Notes under the pieces: model-generated
Told to the model about the DNA's origin: nothing
What the model saw: only the letters and a program-made list of their open reading frames with translations
The model's database searches: none
In this document: positions 15,760 to 25,166 of the stretch, piece after piece
How positions within the stretch are numbered: position 1 is the stretch's first letter
How the letters are laid out: every line of letters starts with the position of its first letter
Assembly: GCA_002435755.1 (NCBI GenBank)
Contig: DIYH01000030.1
Span: 1 to 64,000, forward strand
Length of the DNA: 64,000 nt
Source of the DNA: Flammeovirgaceae bacterium UBA6059
GTDB taxonomy: Bacteria; Bacteroidota; Bacteroidia; Cytophagales; Cyclobacteriaceae
Direction of reading: 5' to 3'
Made by a program: the position numbers and the translations under genes

Positions 15760-18700
15760 TACGCTATTAGTTCTAGTGTGAAATTGTCTTGTGACCCGGA
15801 GTGATGAAGGGTGTTATCGGCAAGTCGGCCTAACTGCAATCTTTCGGTAGAGAGTATCTGACCTGTGGCAATACTGCCTACTGATGCATCCGTGACAGCC
15901 TGATCCACAGCATCAAAGGCGATGGCTATGCCGCTTACGTTTTCACTACCGTCAAAGGTGATTGTCAATGCCACGGTAGCCCCAATACTGATCGCTGCAT
16001 TGGTGTGGATCAATGCGTAATTACTTCCGTCTCTGTTGGCCTGTACTGCGATAGTGTCGTCTGATCTCTTGTAGAAGTCCCAGCCTGCGAGGGTGGCCAT
16101 GTCTTTGTTTGAGGCAATGATCTTTACACCACCTGAATCATTAAAGTAAACCTCTGTCTCTAACGTAAATGCCGTATTCCAATCGAGGGTTACAGACTGA
16201 CTTCTACCATGTGACTCACCGTCTAGTTTGATGGTGGGCTGAGGGTTGCGGAGTAGTTCGCCGAATATATCTTCGGTCGGGGTGGTGGGTGAGGCGGGGA
16301 TTGTTTTCGTGGCAGCTAAATTGGTAATGTTATAAGCCTCTGAAAAACGATCAAGGTTACTCCCTGAGAGCACGTTATTGAAGTTGTAAGACAAGCAAAC
16401 TCCGGTACTACCCTGAAGAATTTGTTTAAATCTGGTGGCGACCCTCGCACTTGGGCTATCGATGCTCCACAATTCAGCATTGACGAAAATGTCATACCCT
16501 AGGGATGTTCGGGTAACCTTATAAACAACAACCTCACCAATTGATAAAGGAGATATCAAAGTATGATTAAAAATCGAACCAGCTCTTGGTCTAAATACTA
16601 TATTCTCACCATTGGGATAGATATATAAAAAATCGGTTAAGGTACCTCGACCACCAACATATTGTGCATTGCCGTCAAATAATACAACTGACTCATAAAA
16701 ATCACCTTCTGCTAATTCTATCTCCGTGTTAAAAACTTCTAAACCATCAGCACCACCATTCGCAACTAAATACTCATTCCCATCCTGATTAGCCGATTGA
16801 GGAACACCCTTTTCGGGGAAGGCTTGGCGATGTTGCGTTGTTTCCTCAGCACCGTTCAAACTTCCAATAGTATCCTGCCAAGCGTTTAAACCTAGACCAG
16901 TGTAAGCGTGATCCCAAGAACCGGAATTGTCCTTATCAATCTTGAGGTCCCAGACTAAGCCCGTAAAATCAAACGCCTCATTGTAGTTTAGTCGACCAAT
17001 GTCAAAATAGGTATGCCCTGACCAGTTCATCCCCTCAAGTCGAACGGAGTGCTTATTGCCATCGGCTACTAGATCACGGAGTTGTTGGCGAGTACTACCA
17101 TTGACAGTATTACCATCTACAATGATGTTGGTAATCGATAGCCAGTGCCATGGATTGTTAGCATCATCTTCACATATGAAGTACTGTAGAGATTGCCCTA
17201 CAATAAACAAGGTGAATTGCTGATCGGTGGTGAGGATATTAAACTCTACCGCTACATTGGTGTAAGTAGCTAATGATGTGCTGAATCTTACAGACTTGTC
17301 GGTCCCCTCAAATACTGAATAGATGGCGGGATCATTTTTTATCCCCTCGCTCCACTTTATATCATAATTAAACCCACTCAGACCAGCCGCTCTGGTGATG
17401 TTGGGAATGCTCACAGCAGGGCGCGCCACACCAGCATTCGTGATGCTGTCATAGATCAGATTGGTAGACTTCTCATTGATCAGGTAGGTGTACAGATTAG
17501 AAGTCAACTGACACAGCCTAAAGCCTCCGAAAGTACCATTGTTTTCACCAATGGTTGTCTCTGTGATCGCTACGGGGGCGTCGAGTGTGATACGCCACTT
17601 TTGTCTTTTCCCTGCATACCCTATAGTGCTGACCACATCATCGACCTCTATGGTCGCTGTACCAAGCCCGGTCAAGGTGATCACACCTGCGACGAGTTCG
17701 ATGAACTTGCCAACCCCAAAGTCACAGATCGCCTCATTCACAGTATCAGGATTGATCCAGAACTCAATCCACGACAGGTTACCAGCTGTTGTGATCGTAC
17801 CGGAGGCATTAGTCCCATTAAAGATGATTTCCTTACCAGAATAGAGCACCCCATCGATCCCGCTCGTGCCTTGGTTGTCGATCCGAGCCTTATCGATATG
17901 GGCGGACTGATAGTCGATGATAGGTAGGATGATGATACCAGTAGCTACCTCTGAATAGTCGCTGTAGTGGCTTCCGACTTTATGCCTCATGCGATACCAG
18001 CGCATGCTACTTGCAGGAACTCCATCATGATCATATTGAGCTGTAGGCACTATGGTAGTGGCCAATAAATTGTAAGTACCACCGATACCATCTGTAGCTA
18101 CCTCGATCTCTGTCTCTCTACCTGATGCCGCTGCGATGGCATTGGTCCATGAGAGTCGGATGGTGTCTGCATCGAACTCGATAGCTGTCGGGGCTACAGG
18201 AACTGGAATCACATCGACGGTAGCTGTGGCTACATTGCTAAACTCCTGGCTGCCGGATCCACCGACCACAGCCTCGGCCCGATACCAGTACTGCGTGCCT
18301 GGCACCACATTGGTATGACTGCCTGACTTCTGACCTGCTGACCAGGTGTCGAGTAGTGTATAGCCGGTATCCGGCCCTAATTGGGATACCCATATACGGT
18401 GCTCTGCAGTACCACCCGACTGATCGACCAGCGCCAAGTCCACTTTGATAAATGAATCCTTCGTTGCTGTCATTCCAGTAGGCGCATCTGGTGGCGCTGG
18501 CGGCAGGGCTATCTGTGAGGACTCAAAACCTCCTTTGAGCACGGCCTGTGGATCGGTATAGTTGGACCAGGGAGCATTGCTCTCATAGATGGTGATCGCT
18601 ACACCAGACGGCAACTCCAGATCTTTGTTGGCATAGGTACTGACAGGATTGAAGTATAGCACCGATCGCTGACCTTCAAGCACCCAGCCCTGGAGGTCGA

Positions 18701-19184
18701 CGGGCGTAGTGCTGTCGAGCTTTACCAGGCTGTCGAGCTGGGCCGTGTCGATGGACTCTGCGATCAGGATGTAGCTGGTACCGGCAGTGAAGTCAAAATC
18801 CAGATCGATATAGTCAGCTGAGCCTGTGGCCTGGTAGAGTGTGCCCAGCTGGGTACGTGCGCCATAGATGCCCTCAGCATGGCGGAGCTTGTAGCGGCGG
18901 TTGACATTGGACGCTACCGAGGGTGCGATATCGGGGAAGCCCGGGGGATCGTGCTCAAGCCAGTCGCCTAGTATTCTGCTAAGGTCAAACTTAGCCAGGC
19001 CATCGGCATCTATATCTTCATGAAAGGTGCCAACGAACAGCCAATCATCGCTATAAGGTTCTGTCTCGATCACCACCTGCATGTATAGCCGAGGTGCTGG
19101 AGCTGTGTCGGTGGTAAGGATCCACAGCAACGGGTTTTGTGAAAACCCCTGAAATGCCGGTGCGGTCTGTATTGTGATCGCCAT
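15759..19184 (-). CDS. Tail fibre-like protein with FN3 and LamG-like domains
   Basis: 1141 aa. The N-terminal about 200 residues match the short neighbouring gene (LSRILGDWLEHDPPGFPDIAPS motif). Two fibronectin-III-like repeats lie at about 225-325 and 330-415 (LVDQSGGTAEHRIWVSQLGP, GTQYWYRAEAV; then RWYRMRHKVG). The middle is beta-rich. The last about 150 residues look like a concanavalin A/LamG fold (LDGESHGRSQSVTLDWNTAF, then IAIAFDAVDQAV). This is the layout of receptor-binding tail fibres in Bacteroidota phages. The preceding short paralogue suggests duplication of the N-terminal anchoring part. Confidence 0.75.
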   Translation of the reverse strand: MAITIQTAPAFQGFSQNPLLWILTTDTAPAPRLYMQVVIETEPYSDDWLFVGTFHEDIDADGLAKFDLSRILGDWLEHDPPGFPDIAPSVASNVNRRYKLRHAEGIYGARTQLGTLYQATGSADYIDLDFDFTAGTSYILIAESIDTAQLDSLVKLDSTTPVDLQGWVLEGQRSVLYFNPVSTYANKDLELPSGVAITIYESNAPWSNYTDPQAVLKGGFESSQIALPPAPPDAPTGMTATKDSFIKVDLALVDQSGGTAEHRIWVSQLGPDTGYTLLDTWSAGQKSGSHTNVVPGTQYWYRAEAVVGGSGSQEFSNVATATVDVIPVPVAPTAIEFDADTIRLSWTNAIAAASGRETEIEVATDGIGGTYNLLATTIVPTAQYDHDGVPASSMRWYRMRHKVGSHYSDYSEVATGIIILPIIDYQSAHIDKARIDNQGTSGIDGVLYSGKEIIFNGTNASGTITTAGNLSWIEFWINPDTVNEAICDFGVGKFIELVAGVITLTGLGTATIEVDDVVSTIGYAGKRQKWRITLDAPVAITETTIGENNGTFGGFRLCQLTSNLYTYLINEKSTNLIYDSITNAGVARPAVSIPNITRAAGLSGFNYDIKWSEGIKNDPAIYSVFEGTDKSVRFSTSLATYTNVAVEFNILTTDQQFTLFIVGQSLQYFICEDDANNPWHWLSITNIIVDGNTVNGSTRQQLRDLVADGNKHSVRLEGMNWSGHTYFDIGRLNYNEAFDFTGLVWDLKIDKDNSGSWDHAYTGLGLNAWQDTIGSLNGAEETTQHRQAFPEKGVPQSANQDGNEYLVANGGADGLEVFNTEIELAEGDFYESVVLFDGNAQYVGGRGTLTDFLYIYPNGENIVFRPRAGSIFNHTLISPLSIGEVVVYKVTRTSLGYDIFVNAELWSIDSPSARVATRFKQILQGSTGVCLSYNFNNVLSGSNLDRFSEAYNITNLAATKTIPASPTTPTEDIFGELLRNPQPTIKLDGESHGRSQSVTLDWNTAFTLETEVYFNDSGGVKIIASNKDMATLAGWDFYKRSDDTIAVQANRDGSNYALIHTNAAISIGATVALTITFDGSENVSGIAIAFDAVDQAVTDASVGSIATGQILSTERLQLGRLADNTLHHSGSQDNFTLELIA

Positions 19185-19185
19185 A

Positions 19186-19866
19186 CTATCCGCTGTATAC
19201 GACTGTGGCTATATTGCTAAACTCTTCGCTGGTCTGGCCATTGCGGACAGCTACTATGTAGTACCAGTACTGTGTGCCGAGTATTGCTGTATCGTGCGTA
19301 TGGTCCACATCTCCAGGATCTAGTTCGATCAATTGAGTGAACCCTTCCCCAGGTCCTAGCTGACTTATCCACACCTGATGCTTAGCCGTACCTCCGGACT
19401 GGTCGACAAAGGCCAGCAGTACGCCGGTAGGATCTGACGTGGCGGTGAGTAGTGTGGGCGTACCCGGAATGCCTGACGACAGGCCTACATACTCCCTGGG
19501 TAGCCCCGCCAGTAGCACCGCTTTCTCTGGCTCCCAGGCACTGTAAACTCCATCTGTACCTTCCTTGTAGCGTACCTGGTACCTCCGACAGGTATCCTCA
19601 GCGACAGCCGTAGAAATGTCGAAAAAGCTTGGTGCATTAAAGTCTAGGTACTCGCCTAAGCGCTTTGCCAGGTCGAAGCTGACCTGACCGTCCTTATCCG
19701 CAACAATGCCTTGCTCAGGGAGCGTGATCCAAGTGTCAGTATATGGACCGGTCTCGATACGTGACTCTATCACTACACGCGTACCTGCAGGGGCGTTGAA
19801 ACTCCAAACGAGCTCGTTTTTGCTAAGGCCGAGATAGGCGGGCTGTGATAGGATGGAGACGGGCAT
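19186..19866 (-). CDS. FN3-domain tail protein, short paralogue
   Basis: 226 aa. Resembles residues 1-325 of the 1141-aa fibre downstream, minus a central piece: an N-terminal domain with FDLAKRLGEYLDFNAPSFFDIS and a C-terminal FN3 repeat with FVDQSGGTAKHQVWISQLGP and GTQYWYYIVAV. It probably arose from duplication and may form the fibre base or a second anchoring subunit. One base separates it from the fibre gene. Confidence 0.7.
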   Translation of the reverse strand: MPVSILSQPAYLGLSKNELVWSFNAPAGTRVVIESRIETGPYTDTWITLPEQGIVADKDGQVSFDLAKRLGEYLDFNAPSFFDISTAVAEDTCRRYQVRYKEGTDGVYSAWEPEKAVLLAGLPREYVGLSSGIPGTPTLLTATSDPTGVLLAFVDQSGGTAKHQVWISQLGPGEGFTQLIELDPGDVDHTHDTAILGTQYWYYIVAVRNGQTSEEFSNIATVVYSG

Positions 19867-19901
19867 TTGGTAACTAGTGATTAGTAGTTAGATGTCTGTA
19901 G

Positions 19902-19931
19902 GGAGCACGCGTTGAAAACGCGCACCAGCAG
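19902..19931. repeat. CACGCG-type palindromic repeat, copy C
   Basis: GAGCACGCGTT-gaaa-ACGCGCACCAGC lies in the gap between the short FN3 gene and the tape measure gene, next to an AT-rich TAGTGATTAGTAGTTAG stretch (19873-19892). Confidence 0.55.
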
Positions 19932-19947
19932 CAACCTCAGCGCGCTA

Positions 19948-22900
19948 TTAAAGGTCACCGAGGCGTTTGTTGGCTTGGAATCTTTCATCGTCTTCTTTGG
20001 CATCACGGTAAGAGTTTCTGCTAAAATGGGCGTCAATACCTTTTTCGAACAGGACACCATAAACCTTCTCCATACGCTCAGCGGCTCTCTCCTGTCGCGC
20101 TGCGGCTGCCTCCATTCGTGCAGCTGTAGCGTCCATCATCCTAGGATCTGTACTTGATGGTGAGCTGAAGCGTAGGCCTGCAGTGGCAGTGTCATTGATT
20201 GCGGAAACGTCAACTACTGCTGGTGGCTTACCCGTTCCTGTTGGGAGTACAACAGTAGGCGTCCGGAGCTGATTCTCAGAAAGGACCAGTTCGTTTTTGT
20301 GGGTGTAACCAGTGAACTCTCCATGGCGGTCACCGAAACCAAGTCCCCGGGTGCCGGTCCACCCACCGAAGTAGAAGGACGGGGGATCCGGGACAGACTC
20401 TTTCGCCTGGTCAATCATGCGCTTGGCATTAGCGATCTGTGTGATGATGGCTGTAGCGAGTGCAGCCAGCTTAACAGCAAAGTCAATGGGTGTAAAACTC
20501 GTGCCGGCAGCCTGACGTGTAGCGGCTGCCAAAGCTGCGCCTTGGTCTGCGAGAATGCTGGCAAAGTTGCCTGCAATTTGGAAGCCGACAAACTCTCTCT
20601 GATTTTGACCGAATGCATTGAAGAGATCTCCAACACCTTCGAAAAACGAGCCTGCTTCCTGACCCAACTGCTGGTATGCATCGATCTTTTCATTGAGCTC
20701 CAGTCGGTTGATATCACGGCGCTTCCCTGCATTGTCAAGCTCCCGGGCGGTACGCTCATCATCGATATCTGTGGTCGTGAGCATGACCGTCTCTGCAAGG
20801 CCGATGAGCGCCACTCCATGCTCCTGGGCTTTCTCCAGCCTGTATTGATATTGCTCTTCTAACTGCTCTCTCTGCTTTCGCTGCTCTTTGACGCTGGCGG
20901 TCTTATCTATTTTTGCCAGGGGATCAAGGGCGAAATCCCTCGAGGGAGTGGTGCCAGTGGTGGTCGTGTCGGTATTGATATCATTGTTATTGCCATCAGC
21001 ACCTGTTGGTGTGGCAATAGCATCAACACCAAACTCGGCTAGAAGCGCATTTCGTCTGGCTACCTGCTCTTCTATCTTTAGATTGGCTTCTTCGATGGCA
21101 GCTTGTGTATCTTCGATCTCCTGCCTGGTACGGGTTTCGAAAGCTGATGCACTAATCCTGGTATTTGAGTTATAAGCCTCGAAAGATTTGGCTTGCTGTT
21201 CCTGTAGTTTCTTTTCCAGATCCATGCGTTCGCTTACCAACTCTACCTGCCGCGCCATGATCTCTGTGATCTCTTCCTCTGCAGCAGCTAGTATGATCTT
21301 TTGCGCATACTCTTCATTAACTCTCTCAAGTGCTTTTGCCAGCTGGTCATTGGTAAGATTTTCAGTGTCAAGGTTCTTTAGGAAGTCAGGATATTTACTC
21401 TGTAGATCGGTAATGAGCTTGTTGCGAACCTCTTCATTATCATTGACCCGCTGTATTGCGCCAACCAGTACATTGAGCTCACTTCTTTGCCTGGCCAATG
21501 ACTCACTTACGGGTACTTCAACCAGATCTGCCAAGTAGCCTGTGAGCTTTTCGAATCCTCTGACCACTGAGCTATTGATAAACCAGTTGCCAAAAGCTTT
21601 CCAGACTTTGGTGAGATTAGCCCCGGCAGTCTCGTTTTTGAGATTGAACTCATCTATAATGGACGTGCCTTTCTCAAACTCTTCATTAGCGATTGCCTGC
21701 TGACGGGTAACCACGTCGAGATTTCCCGATAGGGCGCCTATGGTCTGCTTGACCCTCTCGCCCTCCAGCTCCATATCGCCAAGGGTATCGATAAAGGTGG
21801 TCATAGCGTCACTGTTCTCATTGAGTCCTCTCAAAACGGCAAGGAAGGCATTGTTGAAATCGTTGTTGATCATGTGGGTGAACTGCTCAAGGCTTAGCTG
21901 ATTGCCCTCAGTGTCCCGTGCAAACCGTACGTACTGACCCCTGTTGTCCGTCATCTTGGTGTAGATCTGACCAATTGCGGTAGCGCCTACTTCCATCGAT
22001 ACACCAAGCGCGTCGGTAGCTGCTCCCAGTCCAAGGGTATCGGCTATACTGACTTTGGCTTTTGGTGCGATACCTCCCATGCGGCGGGTAAACTCTACGA
22101 TGTTGCCTTCAGCAGCTGTGGAGCTCCTACCGAGGGTGTTGACGGCTGAGCCTACCCTGAGCATGCTCTCCTCAATACCGAAGGCGTCTTTGACGGGATA
22201 GGTCTCTACAAGCTTGCCGAGCTTGCGTAGTGCCTGGGTACCATCGCCGAGATCTTCACCCAGGGCGACATTGATCTTGTCAGCCGCACGGACGAACCCT
22301 TCAATATTGGCCTGGCCCTCGATACCGAGCTTACCAGCAATGATCGACAGCTCAAGTAGCTCCTGGCGCGAGCTTTTGGTATCAATATCCATCAAGCTAT
22401 CCGTCATGTCATCTACCTGGTCTTTTGTCAGTCCAGTGTTTTTCTCCACATCGGCAAGGGTTTCACTCAGCCTGATGTTCCTATCCACCCATCGGTTGAC
22501 GGCATTGATAGCACCATAGATGGCGGTGGTTAGCAGTGCAACCGGGCCAAACATGGCAAAGCCTGATTTCATATCACGCCATAGCTTATTGGTGCCCCTG
22601 AGCCTGGCTCTCTGTGTGGCAAGGATACCGTTGACCTCCTGTAGCTGGGCTTCCAGCTTAGCGTATCTTTCTGTGCCCTGAGTGGCTCCCCAGGTGAGCT
22701 CCCTCCTAAGATCTTTGGCTTTGCGCTGCAGCTGACCCATGGTCATGCCAGTATTGCCCAGTTTCTCCCTTAGCTGGTCAACTTTGGCTTTGGCTTCATC
22801 GATCTTCTTATGTGCGGCGATGTATTTGTCTGTGCCGCTCTTGAGTCCTTTGGCTGCCTGATGGGCTTCATGAAGCGCCATCTCGTACTTACCGAGCTCA

Positions 22901-22959
22901 TTGATGCCTTGCTTGCCGTCTATCTTGACGCGGACCTGGACCTGATCTTCGATCTGCAT
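19948..22959 (-). CDS. Phage tail tape measure protein
   Basis: 1003 aa from the ATG at 22959 (MQIEDQVQVRVKIDG). The frame extends to 23010 but the longer start overlaps a REP-type repeat. Coiled coil at about 25-115, then hydrophobic segment GFAMFGPVALLTTAIYGAIN, then the TP901-type region with DLADVEKNTGLTKDQ-like and GGIAPKAKVSIADTLGLGAA sequence, further coiled coils and a C-terminal Ala/Arg-rich helix. Tape measure proteins set tail length and thread DNA at infection. The length implies a tail of very roughly 150 nm by the usual residues-to-length rule. Confidence 0.85.
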   Translation of the reverse strand: MQIEDQVQVRVKIDGKQGINELGKYEMALHEAHQAAKGLKSGTDKYIAAHKKIDEAKAKVDQLREKLGNTGMTMGQLQRKAKDLRRELTWGATQGTERYAKLEAQLQEVNGILATQRARLRGTNKLWRDMKSGFAMFGPVALLTTAIYGAINAVNRWVDRNIRLSETLADVEKNTGLTKDQVDDMTDSLMDIDTKSSRQELLELSIIAGKLGIEGQANIEGFVRAADKINVALGEDLGDGTQALRKLGKLVETYPVKDAFGIEESMLRVGSAVNTLGRSSTAAEGNIVEFTRRMGGIAPKAKVSIADTLGLGAATDALGVSMEVGATAIGQIYTKMTDNRGQYVRFARDTEGNQLSLEQFTHMINNDFNNAFLAVLRGLNENSDAMTTFIDTLGDMELEGERVKQTIGALSGNLDVVTRQQAIANEEFEKGTSIIDEFNLKNETAGANLTKVWKAFGNWFINSSVVRGFEKLTGYLADLVEVPVSESLARQRSELNVLVGAIQRVNDNEEVRNKLITDLQSKYPDFLKNLDTENLTNDQLAKALERVNEEYAQKIILAAAEEEITEIMARQVELVSERMDLEKKLQEQQAKSFEAYNSNTRISASAFETRTRQEIEDTQAAIEEANLKIEEQVARRNALLAEFGVDAIATPTGADGNNNDINTDTTTTGTTPSRDFALDPLAKIDKTASVKEQRKQREQLEEQYQYRLEKAQEHGVALIGLAETVMLTTTDIDDERTARELDNAGKRRDINRLELNEKIDAYQQLGQEAGSFFEGVGDLFNAFGQNQREFVGFQIAGNFASILADQGAALAAATRQAAGTSFTPIDFAVKLAALATAIITQIANAKRMIDQAKESVPDPPSFYFGGWTGTRGLGFGDRHGEFTGYTHKNELVLSENQLRTPTVVLPTGTGKPPAVVDVSAINDTATAGLRFSSPSSTDPRMMDATAARMEAAAARQERAAERMEKVYGVLFEKGIDAHFSRNSYRDAKEDDERFQANKRLGDL

Positions 22960-23006
22960 GGTGGGAAGGTAGCCAGGTTCGGCCGGAGGTATCAGGACAT
23001 AGATAG

Positions 23007-23034
23007 ACACGCGTCCGGAGACGCGCGCCAGCGT
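23007..23034. repeat. CACGCG-type palindromic repeat, copy D
   Basis: GACACGCGTCC-gga-GACGCGCGCCAGCG. It separates the tape measure gene (minus) from the DUF4468 gene (plus). Confidence 0.55.
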
Positions 23035-23126
23035 CAGGGCGTTTGTGGATACGAGAGATATTGTTTATTGTTGAATGGAGATAAGAGGTACCTGAGTCTA
23101 TAATGTTGTATCAAAATCGAAACACC

Positions 23127-23732
23127 ATGAGACTCTTTATTTTTCTAGCAGTTGTTTGTATTAGCACTGAAGTACTCGGACAAAATGCTAAGGCTCGCCA
23201 GATGTTTGCCGAAATTCAAGGTGAATATGAACTTGATGACAATGGAAATGTCACCTATGTCAATGTCATTGAAGTTCCGGAGCTTTCATCTGAAACAATC
23301 TGGGAGAGATCACTAAACTATTTTACCTACCATTACGGTGATGGAAAATCTGTGATTCAACTGCAGGATAAAGAGACCGGAAAGCTCACCGCCAAAGGAA
23401 TTTATGACGATGTGCATGTTGGAATGAATGCAATTGCCACAGTTGTGATTGACTGCTGGCATGTAGTCAGAATTGATGTTAAGGAAGGCAGGGCTCGAGT
23501 GATAGTAACACTGACGGATTATGAGGTGACCACCGGTGGTGGTGGTGAGATCAACACTCGCCTGAATCCCGTATCCAACGAGTTTCCAATCAATCCAGGA
23601 ATGAAGTACCAAAAGACCATCATGACAAAGGCTTTTGTTATGTCGCATGAAAAAGCTTTGGATACTGTCAGCAAAATAGAGAAGGCTATTAGGGAGGGTA
23701 ATATTGACTCAGCTATTGATGACGAGTGGTGA
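23127..23732 (+). CDS. DUF4468-type secreted protein, reversed cargo gene
   Basis: 201 aa from the ATG at 23127 (MRLFIFLAVVCISTEVLGQ, a signal peptide); the frame opens 24 bases earlier. The mature part has the DUF4468 look: an IPV-like strand, SSETIWERSLNYFTYHYGDGKSVIQLQD, then strands around the DCWHVVRIDVKEGRARVIVTLTDYEV segment. DUF4468 has a TBP-like fold and is typical of exported Bacteroidota proteins. The gene is plus strand inside a long minus-strand late operon, between tail and connector genes, as expected for a moron acquired separately. Confidence 0.65.
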   Translation: MRLFIFLAVVCISTEVLGQNAKARQMFAEIQGEYELDDNGNVTYVNVIEVPELSSETIWERSLNYFTYHYGDGKSVIQLQDKETGKLTAKGIYDDVHVGMNAIATVVIDCWHVVRIDVKEGRARVIVTLTDYEVTTGGGGEINTRLNPVSNEFPINPGMKYQKTIMTKAFVMSHEKALDTVSKIEKAIREGNIDSAIDDEW

Positions 23733-23796
23733 CAAATAGACACAAGAATTACATCCGCTCTGTAGACAGCCGGGGATCCTAACGGAACAAGTGATC

Positions 23797-24012
23797 TTAT
23801 TCCTTCACTTCCTCTTTCGGTGGTTTCATGGCCTCCAGCTGCGCCATGTGCTCGCGGTGGTGGAGTTCCAGCAGATCGAGAAGCTCAGGGTTCTTTTCCT
23901 CGAGTGACTTGATGACCTGGACGAGCTTGTACTGGTTGAGATCTACAGTATTGATATTGATACCGTAGCGGGCGGCAATGGCACGGGCCTGGGCTTCAGT
24001 GAGGATGGTCAT
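23797..24012 (-). CDS. Small phage protein, unknown
   Basis: 71 aa, helical. LTEAQARAIAARYGINI, then VIKSLEEKNPELLDLLELHHREH. Probably a tail-assembly or tail chaperone-like small protein by its position upstream of the tape measure gene; no frameshift signal was found. Confidence 0.55.
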   Translation of the reverse strand: MTILTEAQARAIAARYGININTVDLNQYKLVQVIKSLEEKNPELLDLLELHHREHMAQLEAMKPPKEEVKE

Positions 24013-24046
24013 TGGTTTTTAGTACTTAGTAGTTGGTATTAAGTAG

Positions 24047-24235
24047 TTATATGACTTTCCCTTCGCTTACATCCGTGACAGGCTCAGGATGAGGGTAGGT
24101 CAGGCCGCACTGGGTGCAGCGGATCGTGGGATTACCTTCGTCCTGGATGAGTTGGCAGAGGGGTGTGGATCCAGCGGCTGCCTGGCGCATCAGGCACTCG
24201 ATGTGCGGATACTTTGAGGATTTGAGTTTTATCAT
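24047..24235 (-). CDS. Small phage protein with CxxC
   Basis: 62 aa. CTQC near residue 40 plus two earlier Cys (HIECLMRQ, TPLCQLI) could bind one zinc ion. Overlaps the next upstream gene (24232) by 4 nt. Function unknown. Confidence 0.55.
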   Translation of the reverse strand: MIKLKSSKYPHIECLMRQAAAGSTPLCQLIQDEGNPTIRCTQCGLTYPHPEPVTDVSEGKVI

Positions 24236-24633
24236 ATCGTCGTTGGAAATTGCTCTTTGGTCATGCGGATGGCTTCTTCACCGAGGCGGGCTCCCGTGGC
24301 GCCTAGCAGGTCATTGAGCCGGCCATAGAGTGCCCGGGTATACCATCGCTTTGGTTTACGCCCTGCACGGCCCTTGCTCCAGTCTTCTTCATATCGGCCT
24401 AGTCTACTTGTGCGATCGGTACCTCTACCTACTCCCATATCGACAAACCGGCCCCTGGTCTTGAACTCATGTTCGCCTTCGAGATAGCCATTAGCGAGCT
24501 TCTTCAAGTTGTGCCGGAAGGACTTGATCAGCTCCTGGCTGTCGCCAATACCTTTGTCCCGGATCTGTTGTTGCCAGATCTGCTCATTGCGCCAAAGCCA
24601 GCGGGCGAAGAAGGATTCTACTTCGGGGGTCAC
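24232..24633 (-). CDS. Phage connector-region protein
   Basis: 133 aa, basic. FFARWLWRNEQIWQQQIRD, then RGRFVDMGVGRGTDRTSRLG. It resembles small proteins in the head-tail connector region of tailed phages, mainly by position, and cannot be assigned further. Confidence 0.55.
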   Translation of the reverse strand: MTPEVESFFARWLWRNEQIWQQQIRDKGIGDSQELIKSFRHNLKKLANGYLEGEHEFKTRGRFVDMGVGRGTDRTSRLGRYEEDWSKGRAGRKPKRWYTRALYGRLNDLLGATGARLGEEAIRMTKEQFPTTI

Positions 24634-24665
24634 TAGTACAGGGTATTAAGAAGATAGTACATAGA

Positions 24666-25166
24666 CTAGATGTAATCTGCTGGATTGTATTGGATGGTGT
24701 CGTTGATGTTGCTGGAGAGTTCCCAGGTGAGTTGGCAGCCGTGCAGGTTGTCGAGTTGGGGGCCTATTCTCCGGTAGGAGAATGATCCCTCCCTGATGAA
24801 CCTGGCAATAGTGTCACGCTCATGGTGATGGTCATTGGCCATGTAGCCGATGAGCTTAAGAGCGATGATCTTGCCTTCAGTGAAAGCTACTTCTTCATCG
24901 AACCACTTCGTCGGCTCTACCTTTCGTACGAAACTGACAGCAAACCGTGGCTGATCGCGATAGTTTTCCTTACTCCCGCCGATCTGGCCAGTGTGGCGGT
25001 CTTCCATGACCATGTAGAACTGGCCCGCCTTCATGTGCTGCTGTTGATCATCGAGCTCATCGATGTTGTGATAAAAGCGGCGACCTTCATCGGTCTCCTG
25101 GTGCGAGAGGGGGATAAAGTTGGTGGCCCAGGTTTTGAGGTAGGTAATGACGTCAGTGTGCTGCAT
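24666..25166 (-). CDS. Phage structural-region protein
   Basis: 166 aa, no recognised domain. N-terminus YLKTWATNFIPLSHQ, then mixed alpha/beta. Overlaps the start of nothing downstream; its own start overlaps the end of the 292-aa gene. Likely connector or tail completion protein by position. Confidence 0.55.
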   Translation of the reverse strand: MQHTDVITYLKTWATNFIPLSHQETDEGRRFYHNIDELDDQQQHMKAGQFYMVMEDRHTGQIGGSKENYRDQPRFAVSFVRKVEPTKWFDEEVAFTEGKIIALKLIGYMANDHHHERDTIARFIREGSFSYRRIGPQLDNLHGCQLTWELSSNINDTIQYNPADYI

